Below are positions 1 to 12,171 of a stretch of DNA of 64,000 bases, in pieces. Both the position numbers and the translations under genes were made by a program. Below the pieces are notes generated by a model that saw nothing but the letters and a program-made list of their open reading frames with translations, made no database searches and was not told the DNA's origin. Origin of the DNA: Pycnopodia helianthoides (lineage: Eukaryota; Echinodermata; Asteroidea; Forcipulatida; Asteriidae); contig CM063247.1 of NCBI GenBank assembly GCA_032158295.1, forward strand, positions 14,424,009 to 14,488,008, in the 5' to 3' direction. The first letter of the stretch is position 1, and each line of letters starts with the position of its first letter.

Positions 1-3000
1 GGAAAAAACGAGACCTGGGCAGCCGTAGCTGTAAAACGACATCGGAAATTGCTTTCTTGCAGACGATACTATGTTGTTGTTTTTTTCCTGAGCGAGGCTA
101 CAAAGTGGCAGTGCGATCCAGGCTGGGGCCTGATGGTGGAAACCGAGATTGGTTTCTAGGGTCAATTATGACTTGAACTAAAGAGTGCGGCGGGGTAAAT
201 TGAATGATGGGCCCACTCAACAAAGCTTGACATGATGCAGCTCATACTCTGGCCTGTTTTTTGTGGGTCGTCGCTGGCATCTTCACCCTCGGGAAGGATT
301 CGGATAAAACAAGGGTGGAATAAATAAATCTAGATGTATACAGGCCTAAATTAAAGTGCTGCCTAGCTTTTTGGGGCAACGCGTAAAAGCCACAAGTGGT
401 GAGAATTTCTCTGAAACAGGGGCCAGTGTCTTCAATGATAGCATTACCTTGAAGCAGTTAGGCCTATAAATTTGACACCGATATTCGCATTCCCCTTGTT
501 TGATAGACAGGGTATAATTCCATTCGGGAATTCTGTTTCAGCGATGACTGGACGGTTCTAACTTTACATCGGATATCAATTTCAAGATTTTCTCATCCAG
601 CATCCAGCATACTTGAGAATTTAAACATTCTCGTAAAAAATTCTTTTTTTGGGGGGGGGGGCTGATTCATCATTAAAGGAGGTCTCCTTTAATCCCTGAC
701 CTTCAAACTATTGCCATACAGCCAACATTTTCCAAATGGAAGTGCTCTTTGCGAAATGAAAATGACCTTGCCCCTTCAAGGAAGAAAATTCAGGCCCTAT
801 TGCATGCATAGTTTTCATCTGTTGTTGTTGTTTTTGTTTAGTTTTTGTGTGTTCGTTTTGCGTTTGTGTATGATTGGTTTGTCTCTCTGTTTGTGCTCTA
901 TCTGTCTGTCTAGGCTGTCTTCAACCAACCTTAACTTAATCTGACCATTGAGGTACCTCCAAGATCTGACAGCCTCATACGCTCTTTAATTCTGGCTACA
1001 TACAAATGTATTACTTCCCACCCTTTTCCATGCGTATTGTTTCTTATCATGTAATATTTTGTACATGATGAAAAAGTATGAAATAAACGTTGAGTTGATT
1101 TTTAATATGATATAGTTGATACAACCATAAGGCATTTTGAGATATGGTGGACACAATACTATGACACTATTAGGTTGGGGTATATTTACACCCAAACCAA
1201 ATAGTGCACTCCTATAGTACCTCCAAAAGGCTAATGGAGGTAGAATGATACAACGAACGCAGTACTTAGTCTGGCACCTGTATGCACACACCCAGACCTA
1301 TCATTAGTGCCACAATACCCAACGGGGCACTAGTCGTGAGAGGATTATCCCAACACTTGGTATACAGCCAAGTTATCCTATAGGGACCATCCGTGCCAGA
1401 GTTATAACAGACCTTTATATAGTTTAATATGAACAGACCGAGTATCAACCCAGCTGCTATCCATAACTATTTCGGGTTGGTCTCTTCTTTTTTTGATTCA
1501 CTGCGCTCACGTGTCGCACTAGAGAACATGGGGAATTATTTTTAGCGAAGCATGTAATGCTCATGTTTATTATTATACTTTGCAGCTTGTGGTAATCCAA
1601 TTATAGACAGACATTTTTCTATTTTCACTTGTCCAGAATGCAGCGGACATTATTTACAGCTTCAATAATTTTATTTTTGGAGTGCGTAGTACACCGCAAA
1701 GAGTCCCGGTCCGCACGTGAGGTATGTGGATACCACAAAAAGGGTTCACTGCTGATTTTTCCCCAGGTGGAAAGAGCATGCATTTCAGCTTGGATTAGAA
1801 ATAGATTTCCTCTCGCGGTTTATGGTTCATTCCTTTGGAGAAAAACATCTTCAGCGAATAGCTCCTTGAAATGTTCATGAAAGATATCGAATGTCTAGTT
1901 ACTCCCGTTCCTCGCCAACCCCCACTCCAAAACGGACAACAGTCACAGACATCAGTCCCAGCCACTGGAAAGTCTTCACCCTGGATGACCTACTTTCCTC
2001 TCCACGAAGACCAATCCGTAAATGTTGTTTTAAGTTTTAAGTAAATACAATAAAGAATACGTTTGCGCAAGAGAGCACGTTCGTACTGCACACACTGTAA
2101 AGATGTAAAACAAACAAAAAAGCACGACATCTGAATCTAATCACCGTTTGTTCGTCCTGGTTAGAACACTCACTGTCATCAATGACCCCTAACCCATGTC
2201 AATAAAAGCTCTAATAAGACAAGAATTGGCCATGATGACAGGTTATTCACCGCCAGCACCACCACCCCCCCCCCCCCCTCAAGCTACATCATCGTCGACT
2301 GATCGATTCCCTACGTCTTCCCTTCCCTATATATTTCCTCATGGCTGTCTGATGTAAAGGCCCGTGCAACGCTGTCATCTTGAGAGAAACTGAAGGCTCC
2401 TCCAGTTGAAATTGGCAATTCTACTCGGGCTAAACACTTCATCTCACTCGCCTTCATCGCGGCAAGTCAGATGAAGAACCGCTCTGGCAATGCTCATCAC
2501 CTTATGGGAATACACGGCCCAGCTGAGAGTCCTCTCTATGACATAACCCCCCCCCCCCCCCACATTTCCCCCTCCCATCAACACCACCACCACCACAACA
2601 CAAGACACGTTTAAAGCAGAACATCTGCAAGATGACTACATCGTTACAAAGAGGAGCAGTCCAAATAGTTTCAGCAAGCCCAGGCGATAAACAATAAGTT
2701 CCTTCGTAATAGAGATTATGGTGCAACCTCCGGGAATGGCAGGCTCGGCACGTTAAGAAACACATCTTTTGAATTGTTTGTAAAAGTATGCAGAAGAAAT
2801 TCGACCTGGAACCAATCTCTAAACATCTATTTACTTAAACAATTCATTAAAGTTATCCTTAATCAGTGGTTCACTTGTAAATGGTAACCTACGCAGAGAT
2901 TCGCTGTACATATCGCTTACCAGACCTAATGTTAAAGATGATTATAGCTTAGTAAAATCATTTAGAGAGATATTTGTTTCGAATAAATAACTGTTACCTC

Positions 3001-4490
3001 TCTAGAGTAATGGGTTAGGTTGTATTGCTTCACCTTGCGTGACACGAAAACAACCACAGACGGAACATTACAAAACATGTTACACAGGGCTCGCCCTTAA
3101 CCGCCCTTAGCCGGGCGTGTATTGTCTGGTAAAAACTATGCCACCTGCTTGCTTATATTTATTTATTTTCAGATGTGAATAATAAAGTTGTTTATGTTTT
3201 TATTTAATTTTTATAGTGTGAGTATTAATACATAAAAAGATGCATTTATGACAATACATCTTTAAAACCTGGTCTACTATAACTTCCTGGGGGCAAGTAA
3301 AACGCACCGTTTACTGGCCCGGTAGGCTAATTTACTTTAAGCTTAATTGCAAGGCCTACGTGATTGGCTATTTTCCTTGAAAGCATGTCGTTAAACTGTA
3401 TCACTTTCAAGATGCTACTTAACAGCTAGACGGTAAAAAACTAAAACTGCCTCATGTGCTGTTCCTAAACAACATCGTTGCCCTTCGAGCAATGACGTCA
3501 TCGGTTATGCCCGAGCGCTTCATTGCACACAGGAGCCATTGAAGGATACAAAGAAACACAGGACCCTCTCTTTTTTATAGAATGCGGCATTTGCTCTGAG
3601 CTCCAATGTCATTTGGTTTCTAACACAAACACTTCTCCTATTTGCTTATCAGCTTAAAGGTATTCACATGAATGTAACGATCAGGTGCAAAAAATGCCAA
3701 CTTAATACGGCATACCAATTAACCTGAGAAACATTTGTCACCACAAAATACAAACATAATTTTGGGTGTGCGAGAAAATTGTCCCCACTTATTGGTTACT
3801 TATTTCATTTGCCAAATAGAAATAAGAACCAGCTCTATGATGGAGAGCAAAATGTAAACCAATAATCGATGTTGATAAGCCACCAAATTTATTTCTTATG
3901 GATTTTTCAAAGATTGGTTTGGATGGTGTGTTTTCGGCATAGAGTCACAGAGGGCGCACTGGTCGTCACCACCATCCTTTCACTCGGCCCCAGCGGCCTA
4001 TCCAGGACCGCTGGGATGGGCTAATCAGCGTGCACAGATTCTTGTTCAGGAAGTACGTCATGCGTGCAGTGCTTGCAGTGTGAGTGTGATGCATGATGGG
4101 ACAGAGCATGCTTGTCAATGAGCGTGCTTGATACGTTTGCACATCCCAGCGCCTTTGGTTTTAAGGCAAGGCGCTTTAAAACCGTCCGAGCAGAGCATCA
4201 ATCTTGAAAAATGTCCCTACACATCTCAGCAAATAGTACCATTTATTTCAGGGCCTATGTCATCCAAAATACCACAAGTTGGAAGTCAAAAACCCCCAGG
4301 TCACAATTGGGCAACATTTTTACACTGAAACACTTTCTGGGGCTCTCAAATCTGTCTGATATAGAAAAAAAAATAATGAGCTCGAGTGCTCGACGCTCTG
4401 TTTCTCCTAATTTGGTGGGGTGCACCTCTATGGGTCCATTGCATACGAACGTCCATTGGAACATATTTGCTGAGTAAACTGATGAGAGAC
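1..4490. other. No gene recognised; AT-rich flank with homopolymer tracts
   Basis: I read both strands and found no exon-like stretch that matches a protein family I know. Open frames here are short, have biased composition and lack convincing splice sites. Visible landmarks are a poly-G run near 651-661 and poly-C runs near 2266-2279 and 2548-2562. A plus-strand open frame at 1638-1880 begins with a hydrophobic, signal-peptide-like stretch (MQRTLFTASIILFLE), but it has no partner exon or family match, so I do not call it. Confidence 0.5.
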
Positions 4491-4497
4491 CAATGAT

Positions 4498-4560
4498 GGG
4501 CACCATGGGCACCATGGCCACCAGGGGCACCATGGGCACCATGGCCACCAGGGGCACAAT
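4498..4560 (+). repeat. Two-copy minisatellite, GGCACCATGG-rich
   Basis: A unit of about 30 bp containing GGGCACCATGGGCACCATGG followed by CCACCAG occurs twice in tandem with almost no divergence. Each unit is itself built from near-identical 9-bp GGCACCATG words. It sits in DNA with no recognised gene. Confidence 0.75.
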
Positions 4561-5164
4561 GGGTACGAATCCCTGTTGGTAAATTACATACAGATGTCCA
4601 GCACCATCTGTGTCAGCACCATTTCTTTCTCTTTGGCCAAAAAAAAAAAGCCTCTTGTCGGGCCGTGTCACCTGGTTTGGTACGCCCTCTAGTTCTGTTA
4701 CATAACTCTAAATGGAAAACGAACATCTATCTACGCGCGGCTCACACATCGGGCCAATGAGCTGCCCTTCCTTTTGACGTGAGGGCGCCCCACCGCAGTG
4801 ACGTCATGCGCATACAGCCAACATGTGCATACTATTTCAAAACTTCAGTATGAGAAGGAATTAATATTCCCTAAACAATGATACATCATACTTTTAAAGC
4901 AGGTATATGTAAATAATATTACAAGTAAGCAGTTTAGACATCCTATTTTACAATTGACAGCAAATTGCAACACTACCTTTAAAGACGTCTACAAGCATTG
5001 GGGACTCATCCCATTATTTGTCGATGCTCAGCACTGTATGAAAGTGAAGCCACACTTAATAATGTGCGGTTAATGCTGCAGAAAACTTTAGCCTACATTA
5101 CATGACCCCTCTGAAAACCCAACATGGACTGCTAGTGGAGCACCATCTGTGCACGTGCTGAAGT

Positions 5165-5246
5165 CGAGACCTGGGCATCCTGACGGACTAAAAAAAGACC
5201 TGGGGATCATTGACTAAGACCTGGGGATCACTGACTAAGACCTGGA
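5165..5246 (+). repeat. Short tandem repeat, GACCTGGGGATCA unit
   Basis: Four imperfect tandem copies of a unit of about 22-25 bp beginning GACCTGGGGATCA and followed by CTGACTAA. The first copy is the most diverged. Confidence 0.7.
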
Positions 5247-5371
5247 TTTAAGGGCGGCTTAGACCCAGATTTGGTGACCGAGATAAGATGTTAAAGAAAA
5301 CATTTATAATTTCAAGATGTTTATAAATCAACGCCAGTGTTGCAACCACCCCTTTCCAGATACCTTTCTTT

Positions 5372-5758
5372 AAAGGCATGAATATGCTTTTGGTAAAAGT
5401 CAAAGACTAGTATCCTCATTGGTGTATCCCAACATATGCATAAAACAACACACCTGTGAAAGTTTGGGCTCAATTGGTAATCGAAGATGCAAGAAAATAA
5501 TGAAAGAAAAAACACCCTTGTTGCATAGATTTGTGTGCTTTCAAATGCCTGAGACAGGCTTCATGCCTGAAGCCTTTCGCATATTCAAATATTTTAGTGA
5601 GAAATTACCTCTTTCTCAAAACTACATTACTTTAGAGGGAGTCATTTCTCACAATGTTTTATACTATCAGCAGCTGTCAGGTGCTCCTTACCAAGTAACT
5701 TTTTTATGATAATGTGTTTCTTGAGTATTTACCAAAAGTATTCAATGCATTTTAAAAG
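5372..5758. mobile_element. MITE-like inverted-repeat element (TTAA type)
   Basis: The left end reads TTTAAAGGCATGAATATGCT followed by TTTGGTAAA. The right end is its approximate inverse (TTTACCAAAAGTATTC, then AATGCATTTTAAAA), so the element has imperfect terminal inverted repeats of about 28 bp. The interior contains the phrases CCAACATATGCATAAAA and TTCTCACAATGTTTTATACT, which I associate with abundant echinoderm repeats. It looks non-autonomous. Its design matches the elements at 6252-6595 and 14987-15382. Confidence 0.6.
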
Positions 5759-5772
5759 AGATGGTTTAAATG

Positions 5773-6055
5773 CAGGGCGGATCCAGGATTTACAGATAGG
5801 GGGCCGTAAAGGTCCAAGTTGAACGTTTTCAGTAATCCCAAAGTACAAATACACCGATATAATTTATTTGAATTATTACTGTATGGATTATTCTGACAAT
5901 AAAGAAAACAAGCTGGTATAGGAAAATCCAAATCATAGCTCACCATCTCAGATGAGGATACAGGATTTATAACAAAACTCTTTCAATAGTAAATGCGAAG
6001 CGCGATGCCCTTTATTGTGTGGGGTCGGGGTCAGGGGTCCGCTTAAGGGCCCAGG
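5773..6055. mobile_element. hAT-like terminal fragment (GGGCGGATCCAGG end)
   Basis: Begins with GCAGGGCGGATCCAGGATTT, the same kind of end as the longer elements at 29737 and 31625. Near 6020-6055 it reads GGGGTCAGGGGTCCGCTTAA, resembling internal parts of the 29737 element. No matching right terminal repeat was found, so this is probably a degraded fragment. Confidence 0.4.
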
Positions 6056-6251
6056 GAAGAGTTTTTACGAGATGCTCTCTAGTGCAATCAAGAACATTCA
6101 AGAAGCATTTTAGAAAATTCTTTTTTACCCATTTTGAAATGATGAATTTACTATATTTACCTTTCAATGTACCGTCACTGTTTATAAACTATGAAAGCTA
6201 CTACCAAAAGGGCCAACCACAACCCATCTCATATCATAACACATCAGCTTA

Positions 6252-6595
6252 AAGGCCCTGTACACTATTGGTAAGATCGAAAAACACAATGTTCACAGAT
6301 TCACACATAACTTACATGATTTAAAGTAAGTAATGGTAGAAAGGGTTCCTTAAAATATTTCTGCCTAAAATGCTTTCGTTTCTGAGAAACGAGTAAAACA
6401 ATAGTAATCATCGCGCGCGATAATTTGAAAAAACAGAAAACACATAAGATCTCTTTTCACTATTTTCTCGTGACCTCGATGACCAATTGAGCTCAAACTT
6501 TCACAGGTTTGTTTGTTCATGCATATGTTTAATCACACAAAATTTGGACACTGATTTTGAGCTGTTACCAAAAGTGTACAATACCTTTAAACCTG
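6252..6595. mobile_element. MITE-like inverted-repeat element, related family
   Basis: Starts TTAAAGGCCCTGTACACTAT followed by TGGTAA, and ends with the inverse (TTACCAAAAGTGTACAATAC, then CTTTAA). Internal order (TAATGGTAG, AAATATTTCTG, TTTCTCGTGACC, CAGGTTTGT) parallels the family at 10168 and 14987, so the two appear to be diverged members of one superfamily that targets TTAA. Confidence 0.65.
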
Positions 6596-7944
6596 TATAC
6601 AACCTATGAAAGCTAGTACCATTACGGCTAACCACATCCCATCTCATATCATATATCACATTAGCTTCAACCTCTCCATCTTATCCTCCGCCCCCCCCCC
6701 CCCATTAAAACAGGTGCCGACCTTGCATCTGTCAGGGTTCCTCTTTGCACGTCAACACAAAAATTAATTGATTTTTCATGGTAAATTAAGAAGAGGATTG
6801 GAAAATTTATGACTCTTGTCTAGACGGGGTTCCTACACTTTCAGTGAATGGTTTAGCCAGACTCTGGGGTCACCAGCTGCAGGCAGGCCGTTTAAATAAA
6901 GAAAAAATCACTGCGATTTAGAAAATGTGCAGGCGAGGAATTATTTATAGTGATGATAAAAATAAGATCAAGTTTTTATTGAGCTATTGATTGGTTGTCT
7001 TTCAAGAAATGTTATCATGGATGGTATTTGTATCACTTAAAGTAATGCAAAAAACGAATGGATAACATTTTCTGTTTATTTATAGAAGTTACAAGTTGAC
7101 ACAAACTGACAATATCAACCATACAGTTTTTTAAGAAAGCATGGAATATGGTTTTGGGCCTGATATTGCTTTGAAAAAAATGAATACTATAAAATGTTGT
7201 GTTTACTTTTCATAGACTTGACACCAGTGCCAATCATCCAGGAATCTATTCCCACCTGAAATATTGCAAATTAATAGAACGTTTCCCAACTCAAAACAAC
7301 CACATTCTTATTCAAACCCTATTAGGCCCTAACCCTCTTGCTGTCTGACCATTCAATACAATTCACTGTGGTTTTGAATGATAGATAAACTATGCCAGCC
7401 TGCAATATGATACCAACACAGTTAGTTCTGTGCACAGTTGTGCCACCGTACCCAACCTTGGCAGTCGAATGGTTTCAAATGGTTGGTCAACTCACTGGAA
7501 AATGTTGCCAGGAGTCACTGAGAGTAGGGGGGTTAATAAGCATGAATGAACATGCACAAATTCCCTGCCGAAACAAGGGCAACCCTTTTTTTGTTCACTG
7601 AAATGTGACCACCAAAATGAGATGAAATTTTCAAGAGTGTGAGTATAATGGTCTGTTTGTAAAAACTAGAGAATGAGTAAAAGGAATGAATGTACTCGCC
7701 CTAAATCAGCAGACCCTTGCATTGGCGGCCATCGCTGAGGTCACACAACTGAAATGTGTACACGGCACGCACAACAATGAACCCATGATAGGTGTTCATT
7801 GGCCTCAGAGAGGGTGCCGTTTGGGTCTTGTGACGTCAGATGCAAGGGGTTTATCGAGGAGGAATAAGGGGGTCTGATCGGTCCCCAACCCAGCATGCAA
7901 TCACTAGTCAAGAGAGATATAGGCTAGTCCAAAACTTCCTTCTT

Positions 7945-8645
7945 AGATAGCCTGGGTTTAGTTTCACAAAGAGCTAAGATTGATCTTATTTATTCTGGTT
8001 GTGAAGCCAAGGATTCTCAGTAAAGCGAACTTAATCACTACATTAGCCAAGAACCCCATGGAGAGAAAACAAGGAAGGATTTTTTTCATTTTAGACGTGG
8101 GAAGAAAACCCCAAAGACTTAATTATTCCAGGGCCAAGCAGGTAGGATTGAAATCCTATGCAATCGGGTAGGGAGTGAAAACCCAACCCCGGCAAGATTT
8201 GAACCTGGGTCCTAGAGGTGGAAGGTGAAGGAAAGAAACCACTTTGCCAGCCCGCCCCTAAATCTCAAGATGTGTATCAATCTTAATTACTACGCGAAGT
8301 ACGATGCCACGATACAAATCAAGACGGTGATTATAGTGACAACTCATCTTAAGATGAATCTTAGCACTTCTGCCCCTCGGGTCCATTTTACACAAGAGGT
8401 ATGATTGATCTTAAGATGTGTAAGGAAGGTAGTGGTAGCACTTGAAGACTAACTAATTACATACAAAAAACTGCATGAGATTTCGTAGCAACAACTACTT
8501 CATCAGATGCAACAACTACTTATCAGATTAAGATATGTATCATTCTTAATTGCTGAGCAAACTGTGGTGTCACAATACAAATCACTACGGCGATACTGAC
8601 AACACTTCTTAAACGGATCTGGTGATTTGTGAAACCATATATGGT
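7945..8645. mobile_element. Nested repeat: SINE-like sequence inside a palindromic element
   Basis: Outer pieces are GTTTCACAAAGAGCTAAGA near 7959 and an inverse-style GGTGATTTGTGAAACC near 8620, with several copies of TCTTAAGATG-type words between. Inside lies a block (about 8085-8262) that resembles the repeats at 16035-16245 and 16785-16910, including TAGGGAGTGAAAACCCAAC and a reverse-strand B-box-like AGATTTGAACCTGGG. I infer a SINE that inserted into an older palindromic element. Confidence 0.4.
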
Positions 8646-9238
8646 GAAACCAAACCAAGTAGACTATAGAGTTGTAACCCGAAGCTGGTGCTTTTCAAGT
8701 ATGTGACTGACAAAGAAAAAATACATGTGTTGTGATTATTTTGTATTCAGTAACTGACTGGAACAAAGTGTGTTTGCTGTGACTGCAATTGAATTGTGCA
8801 ACCGAATCACACCAATGACTAAGCCCAGTGGGCTTAGCGTAAGGCCCCCCTCCACAAGCCACTGCTGTATCCCTACCCCCAAAGGCAGCATCTTTTCGTG
8901 ATTACCAATGCCTAACTGAAGATTTAATGCCGCGTGCTGTAAAAGTCCATTCATGTACAATGCAACTTAATGCCAAGTTAATTACAGCAGAAGGTGTTGT
9001 TGTCTCCCGATTGGGGATCGTCGCTATCTCCGTTGGGTGAACAAAAGTGCACATCGGGGTAGGTGTATTCCCAATGGGGGTAGCGTGGAAGACAATAACC
9101 TTACGAGTGTCAGTAAAGTACTCAATATCCAACTGTCACAGTCCATTGCTTAAACTGATACCTTATAAAACGACGACATACGCAGACAACACATTTTTGC
9201 CAGGAGAAATGGTACAGCAACAGCAACGGTGATCACCC

Positions 9239-9414
9239 GGGCCCAATTTCACAGAGCTGCTTCAGTCACCAGAAAATATTGCTAAACAATTTTCTGCTAA
9301 GCAAAACATAAGCAGGATACCAGTCACAGATGCTGCATGTGACATGGTATTTCGGCTGGTAACCTTAATCTGGTAAGCATACTTTTGTTGTGCTTAGCTA
9401 CTTTGTGAGCCCTG
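9239..9414. mobile_element. Palindromic MITE, GGGCCCAATTTCAYAGAGCTGC family, copy 1
   Basis: Left end GGGCCCAATTTCACAGAGCT; the right end is a degraded inverse (TTTGTGAGCCCTGG). The interior shares AACAATTTTCTGCTAAGCA, AGCAGGATACCAGTCA and GGCTGGTAACCTT with the copies at 11811 and 19272. Non-coding. Confidence 0.7.
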
Positions 9415-10167
9415 GACCTTATTTCACGTCACTGCTAACCACTGAATTCTAGACTTGTGGCCCACGGAATCATGCACAAAATGACCACAGTAAAGGGGGC
9501 ATCAGAAACTCTTGACTACACAGTAAAACAGTTCCATACACAGTAAAGAAATATCGACAAGACCATGTAGTTCTGGCAGATCTTTACACAAGCCATCATA
9601 ATTGGATGAGGGTGAACTAGCTTCTGGTGAAAATTAAACAAAATGCTTGACCCCAAAAAGCTGGTGAAAGTGTCCATATAATGCATTTCACCAGTCCGTT
9701 GTCCGGCAGACACAATTCACCCAGCACAAGGTTGTGAGCAAAAATATCCAAGAAATTATGACATTTTTTCACCTCGACTTTTCTCAACTCTCAAAACACA
9801 AGTGGGCTCTTTAAGTTGCTAACAATAGCATCTTTCTGCTGGACAAACAAAGAGTAAAATGTTCTGTCTTTCACTTCACAAATAAATGAACCTTGAACTT
9901 GAACCTTGAACCTTAAATGCTGGGACTTCTGAGGTGTGAGATCTGCTGAGAGCTGTCTTATTATGGATTGATACACCAGACCTAATCAAAAGCACCCCCA
10001 TCCCACAGAACCCTTTCTCCACTCTTGGCCCCCCCCCCCAAAAAAAAAAGAGATTGAAAAAATGCACGAATAAATGGTTCCTTACATTAAATAGCCCCGT
10101 CTTAATAGCCCTATTTTGCCCCCCCCCCCCCTTAATGTCTGATTAAGCCACTGGTGCTCAAACCATC

Positions 10168-10546
10168 TTAAAGGAACATTACAGAATTGATAATTGTAAA
10201 ATATACTTTTGATCACAGATTTACATAAGACTTACACGGTCAAATGATGATGATAGTAGAAAACATCCCTTGAAATATTTCTGTCTGAAATATTTGATGA
10301 GAAATGAATAAACTTATTTTCCGATTGGAGTTTATCGCTCAGTGAGCGTTTTATTCGTTTGTTGAACCTATATGATTTCATGCAAATGTGTAATCGGTTT
10401 TTCACTATTTTCTCGTGACCCAGATGGCCGATCGATCTCAAACTTCTACAGGTTTGTCAGTTTATGTATATGGTGGATTACATAAAGTGCTTACACTGCC
10501 AGCAACTGTTTTATTAGCAAAAACCAATTCTGTAATGTTCCTTTAA
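10168..10546 (-). mobile_element. TTAA-flanked MITE (family M1), copy 1
   Basis: TTAA flanks both ends. Terminal inverted repeats are AAGGAACATTACAGAATT on the left and AATTCTGTAATGTTCCTT on the right. The interior is the reverse orientation of the copy at 14987-15382. No coding capacity. TTAA target duplication with short inverted repeats is typical of piggyBac-related non-autonomous elements; that affiliation is inference. Confidence 0.8.
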
Positions 10547-11131
10547 GCATCTGTTTTATCAAATCTTAATTGGAATTCATGCCCTTCATAAATGTCCCTG
10601 TTGATCTTTACTGACATTTTATCTTACCGCTACTGCCTTTTTTTGCCTGCTGTGTGGCGCAGTCACGTGCAACACAATACCCATGCAGAGCTCTGCATCT
10701 CAGACAAACACACACACACCCCCGCAGTACAAAAAAACTATCCAACATGATTGTCCTTATTAAGTGCTTTAAAACCGAATCAGCCTTACACTTCTAGACG
10801 TTCGCAAAACATCCATCGACCAGGAAATGACATTTGCCCGCAATCTCTGCCGGCATTAATGGATTTAGAATAGTGCAGTGTGTGTCCGACGTGCCTGCAG
10901 TTTATGGCCCCGATTTGCACAACTGGATTTGTAGGAATCACTACGCATTAGAGAGCTTGCTTACCAGCAGTGACTTAGGCCCAATCTGACCTCATAAACT
11001 AAGGTTCATTGACTTGTTACTTGTCAGATAAATGGAAGAGACTTCTCTTATTTCGTTTTGGTAACATCTGAGCCAGGATCAAAATCCAAATTACATAATA
11101 CAGACAAAAATACATAGAGCTGCCTATATAT

Positions 11132-11205
11132 GTTAAAAGGTAAAGTGATACTTTGGTAAAATAATGGCCGCGAATGTTAAAGGTAAAGTGATACTTTGGT
11201 AAATG
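11132..11205. repeat. Local tandem duplication, TGTTAAAAGGTAAAGTGATA-like unit
   Basis: The phrase AAAGGTAAAGTGATACTTTG plus GTAAA occurs twice about 42 bp apart, each followed by GCCGCGAA-like sequence. Small local duplication without coding content. Confidence 0.6.
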
Positions 11206-11810
11206 CCGCGAAGAAAAAAAAAGGGTAATTTTTTTATCCAAAAGTCTACTTGCTATAAAGATGGTAATGGAAGTAAGCATCCTGCCTATTATTTCACCGG
11301 AAGTACCCCCCGTTGATTATGAATCAATCCAAGTAGGTCGACAAATCTGAATCTCCGAAGATTGCCTAAAGGTGACTTTTCGATATTCAGGTGTAGGTTT
11401 GTGATAGCTTGTGATGGCTGTTATTACAGGCGTGTTGCTGTTTTACCAAAGTACAATTTCGAACAGACTTTTGGATAGAATGATAGGCTAATTCCCTTTC
11501 GGGACAATTTTTTGTCATGGACACAAGAAGGTTTGATCAAATTTAATAAGACCATTCCTTTTTTTGAGTGGCAGCTCCAAGTCTAGCTACTTGCAGTTCG
11601 CCACACCAACGGTCAACCTGTCAGCCTGAACTAACACTACATAGCAGATGATATTATTAGTTTCCGAGTTATGGCAAGTGGGCCTGTCACATCACAGAGA
11701 TACGGCCTCCCTGAAAAAATGAAAACCCTTCCAAAAAAAAACTGTCCGCTTGACAAGTCTGTGATTTGAACATGTTCTCCACACTCAACGCAGCGTCACC
11801 CTCGGTTACA

Positions 11811-12006
11811 GGGCCCAATTTCATAGAGCTGCCTTAGCAGAAAAATATTGCTCAACAATTTTCTGCTCAGCAGAAATGAGCAGGATACCAGTCATAAATT
11901 GTACTTGTGGCAGTGGCGTTTGGCTGGTAACGTTATTCTGGTAAGCATAATTTTGTTGTGCTTAGTTTATTTTATGTGCTTAAGCAGCTCTATGAAATTT
12001 GGCCCA
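11811..12006. mobile_element. Palindromic MITE, GGGCCCAATTTCATAGAGCTGC family, copy 2
   Basis: A near-complete copy of about 195 bp. Left end GGGCCCAATTTCATAGAGCT; the right end AGCTCTATGAAATTTGGCCC is its inverse. It lies just 3' of the most distal ULK3 coding exon that I can support. Confidence 0.8.
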
Positions 12007-12104
12007 GGTTTCATCTGACGTTTGAAAAAAAAGTAATTAAGATCCATTGATTTGTTCCATAACCGTAAATATACAGTGAAATCTAGAACAGATATGAAAC
12101 TTAC

Positions 12105-12171
12105 CAGTTTTACGTCCTTCAACAGCAAGTACCTCATTAATGGACTCTTGCTTGAATGGTATTCTTTTGAT
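12105..12171 (-). CDS. ULK3: ULK3 exon 13 (C-terminal tail, probable)
   Basis: 67 bp with acceptor TTTACAG and donor GTAAGT, in phase with exon 12, encoding [20 protein letters not shown] then KT plus one base. The sequence has no counterpart I recognise in the human tail. The call rests on good splice sites, an open frame and position. Confidence 0.65.

Noticed and set aside
1638..1880. Small secreted protein starting MQRTLFTASIILFLE
   Set aside because: Signal-like start but no domain, no homologue recognised and no clear gene context.
4255..4671. 138-codon minus-strand frame
   Set aside because: Its middle is the VAMVPMVPL translation of the minisatellite and the rest matches no family.
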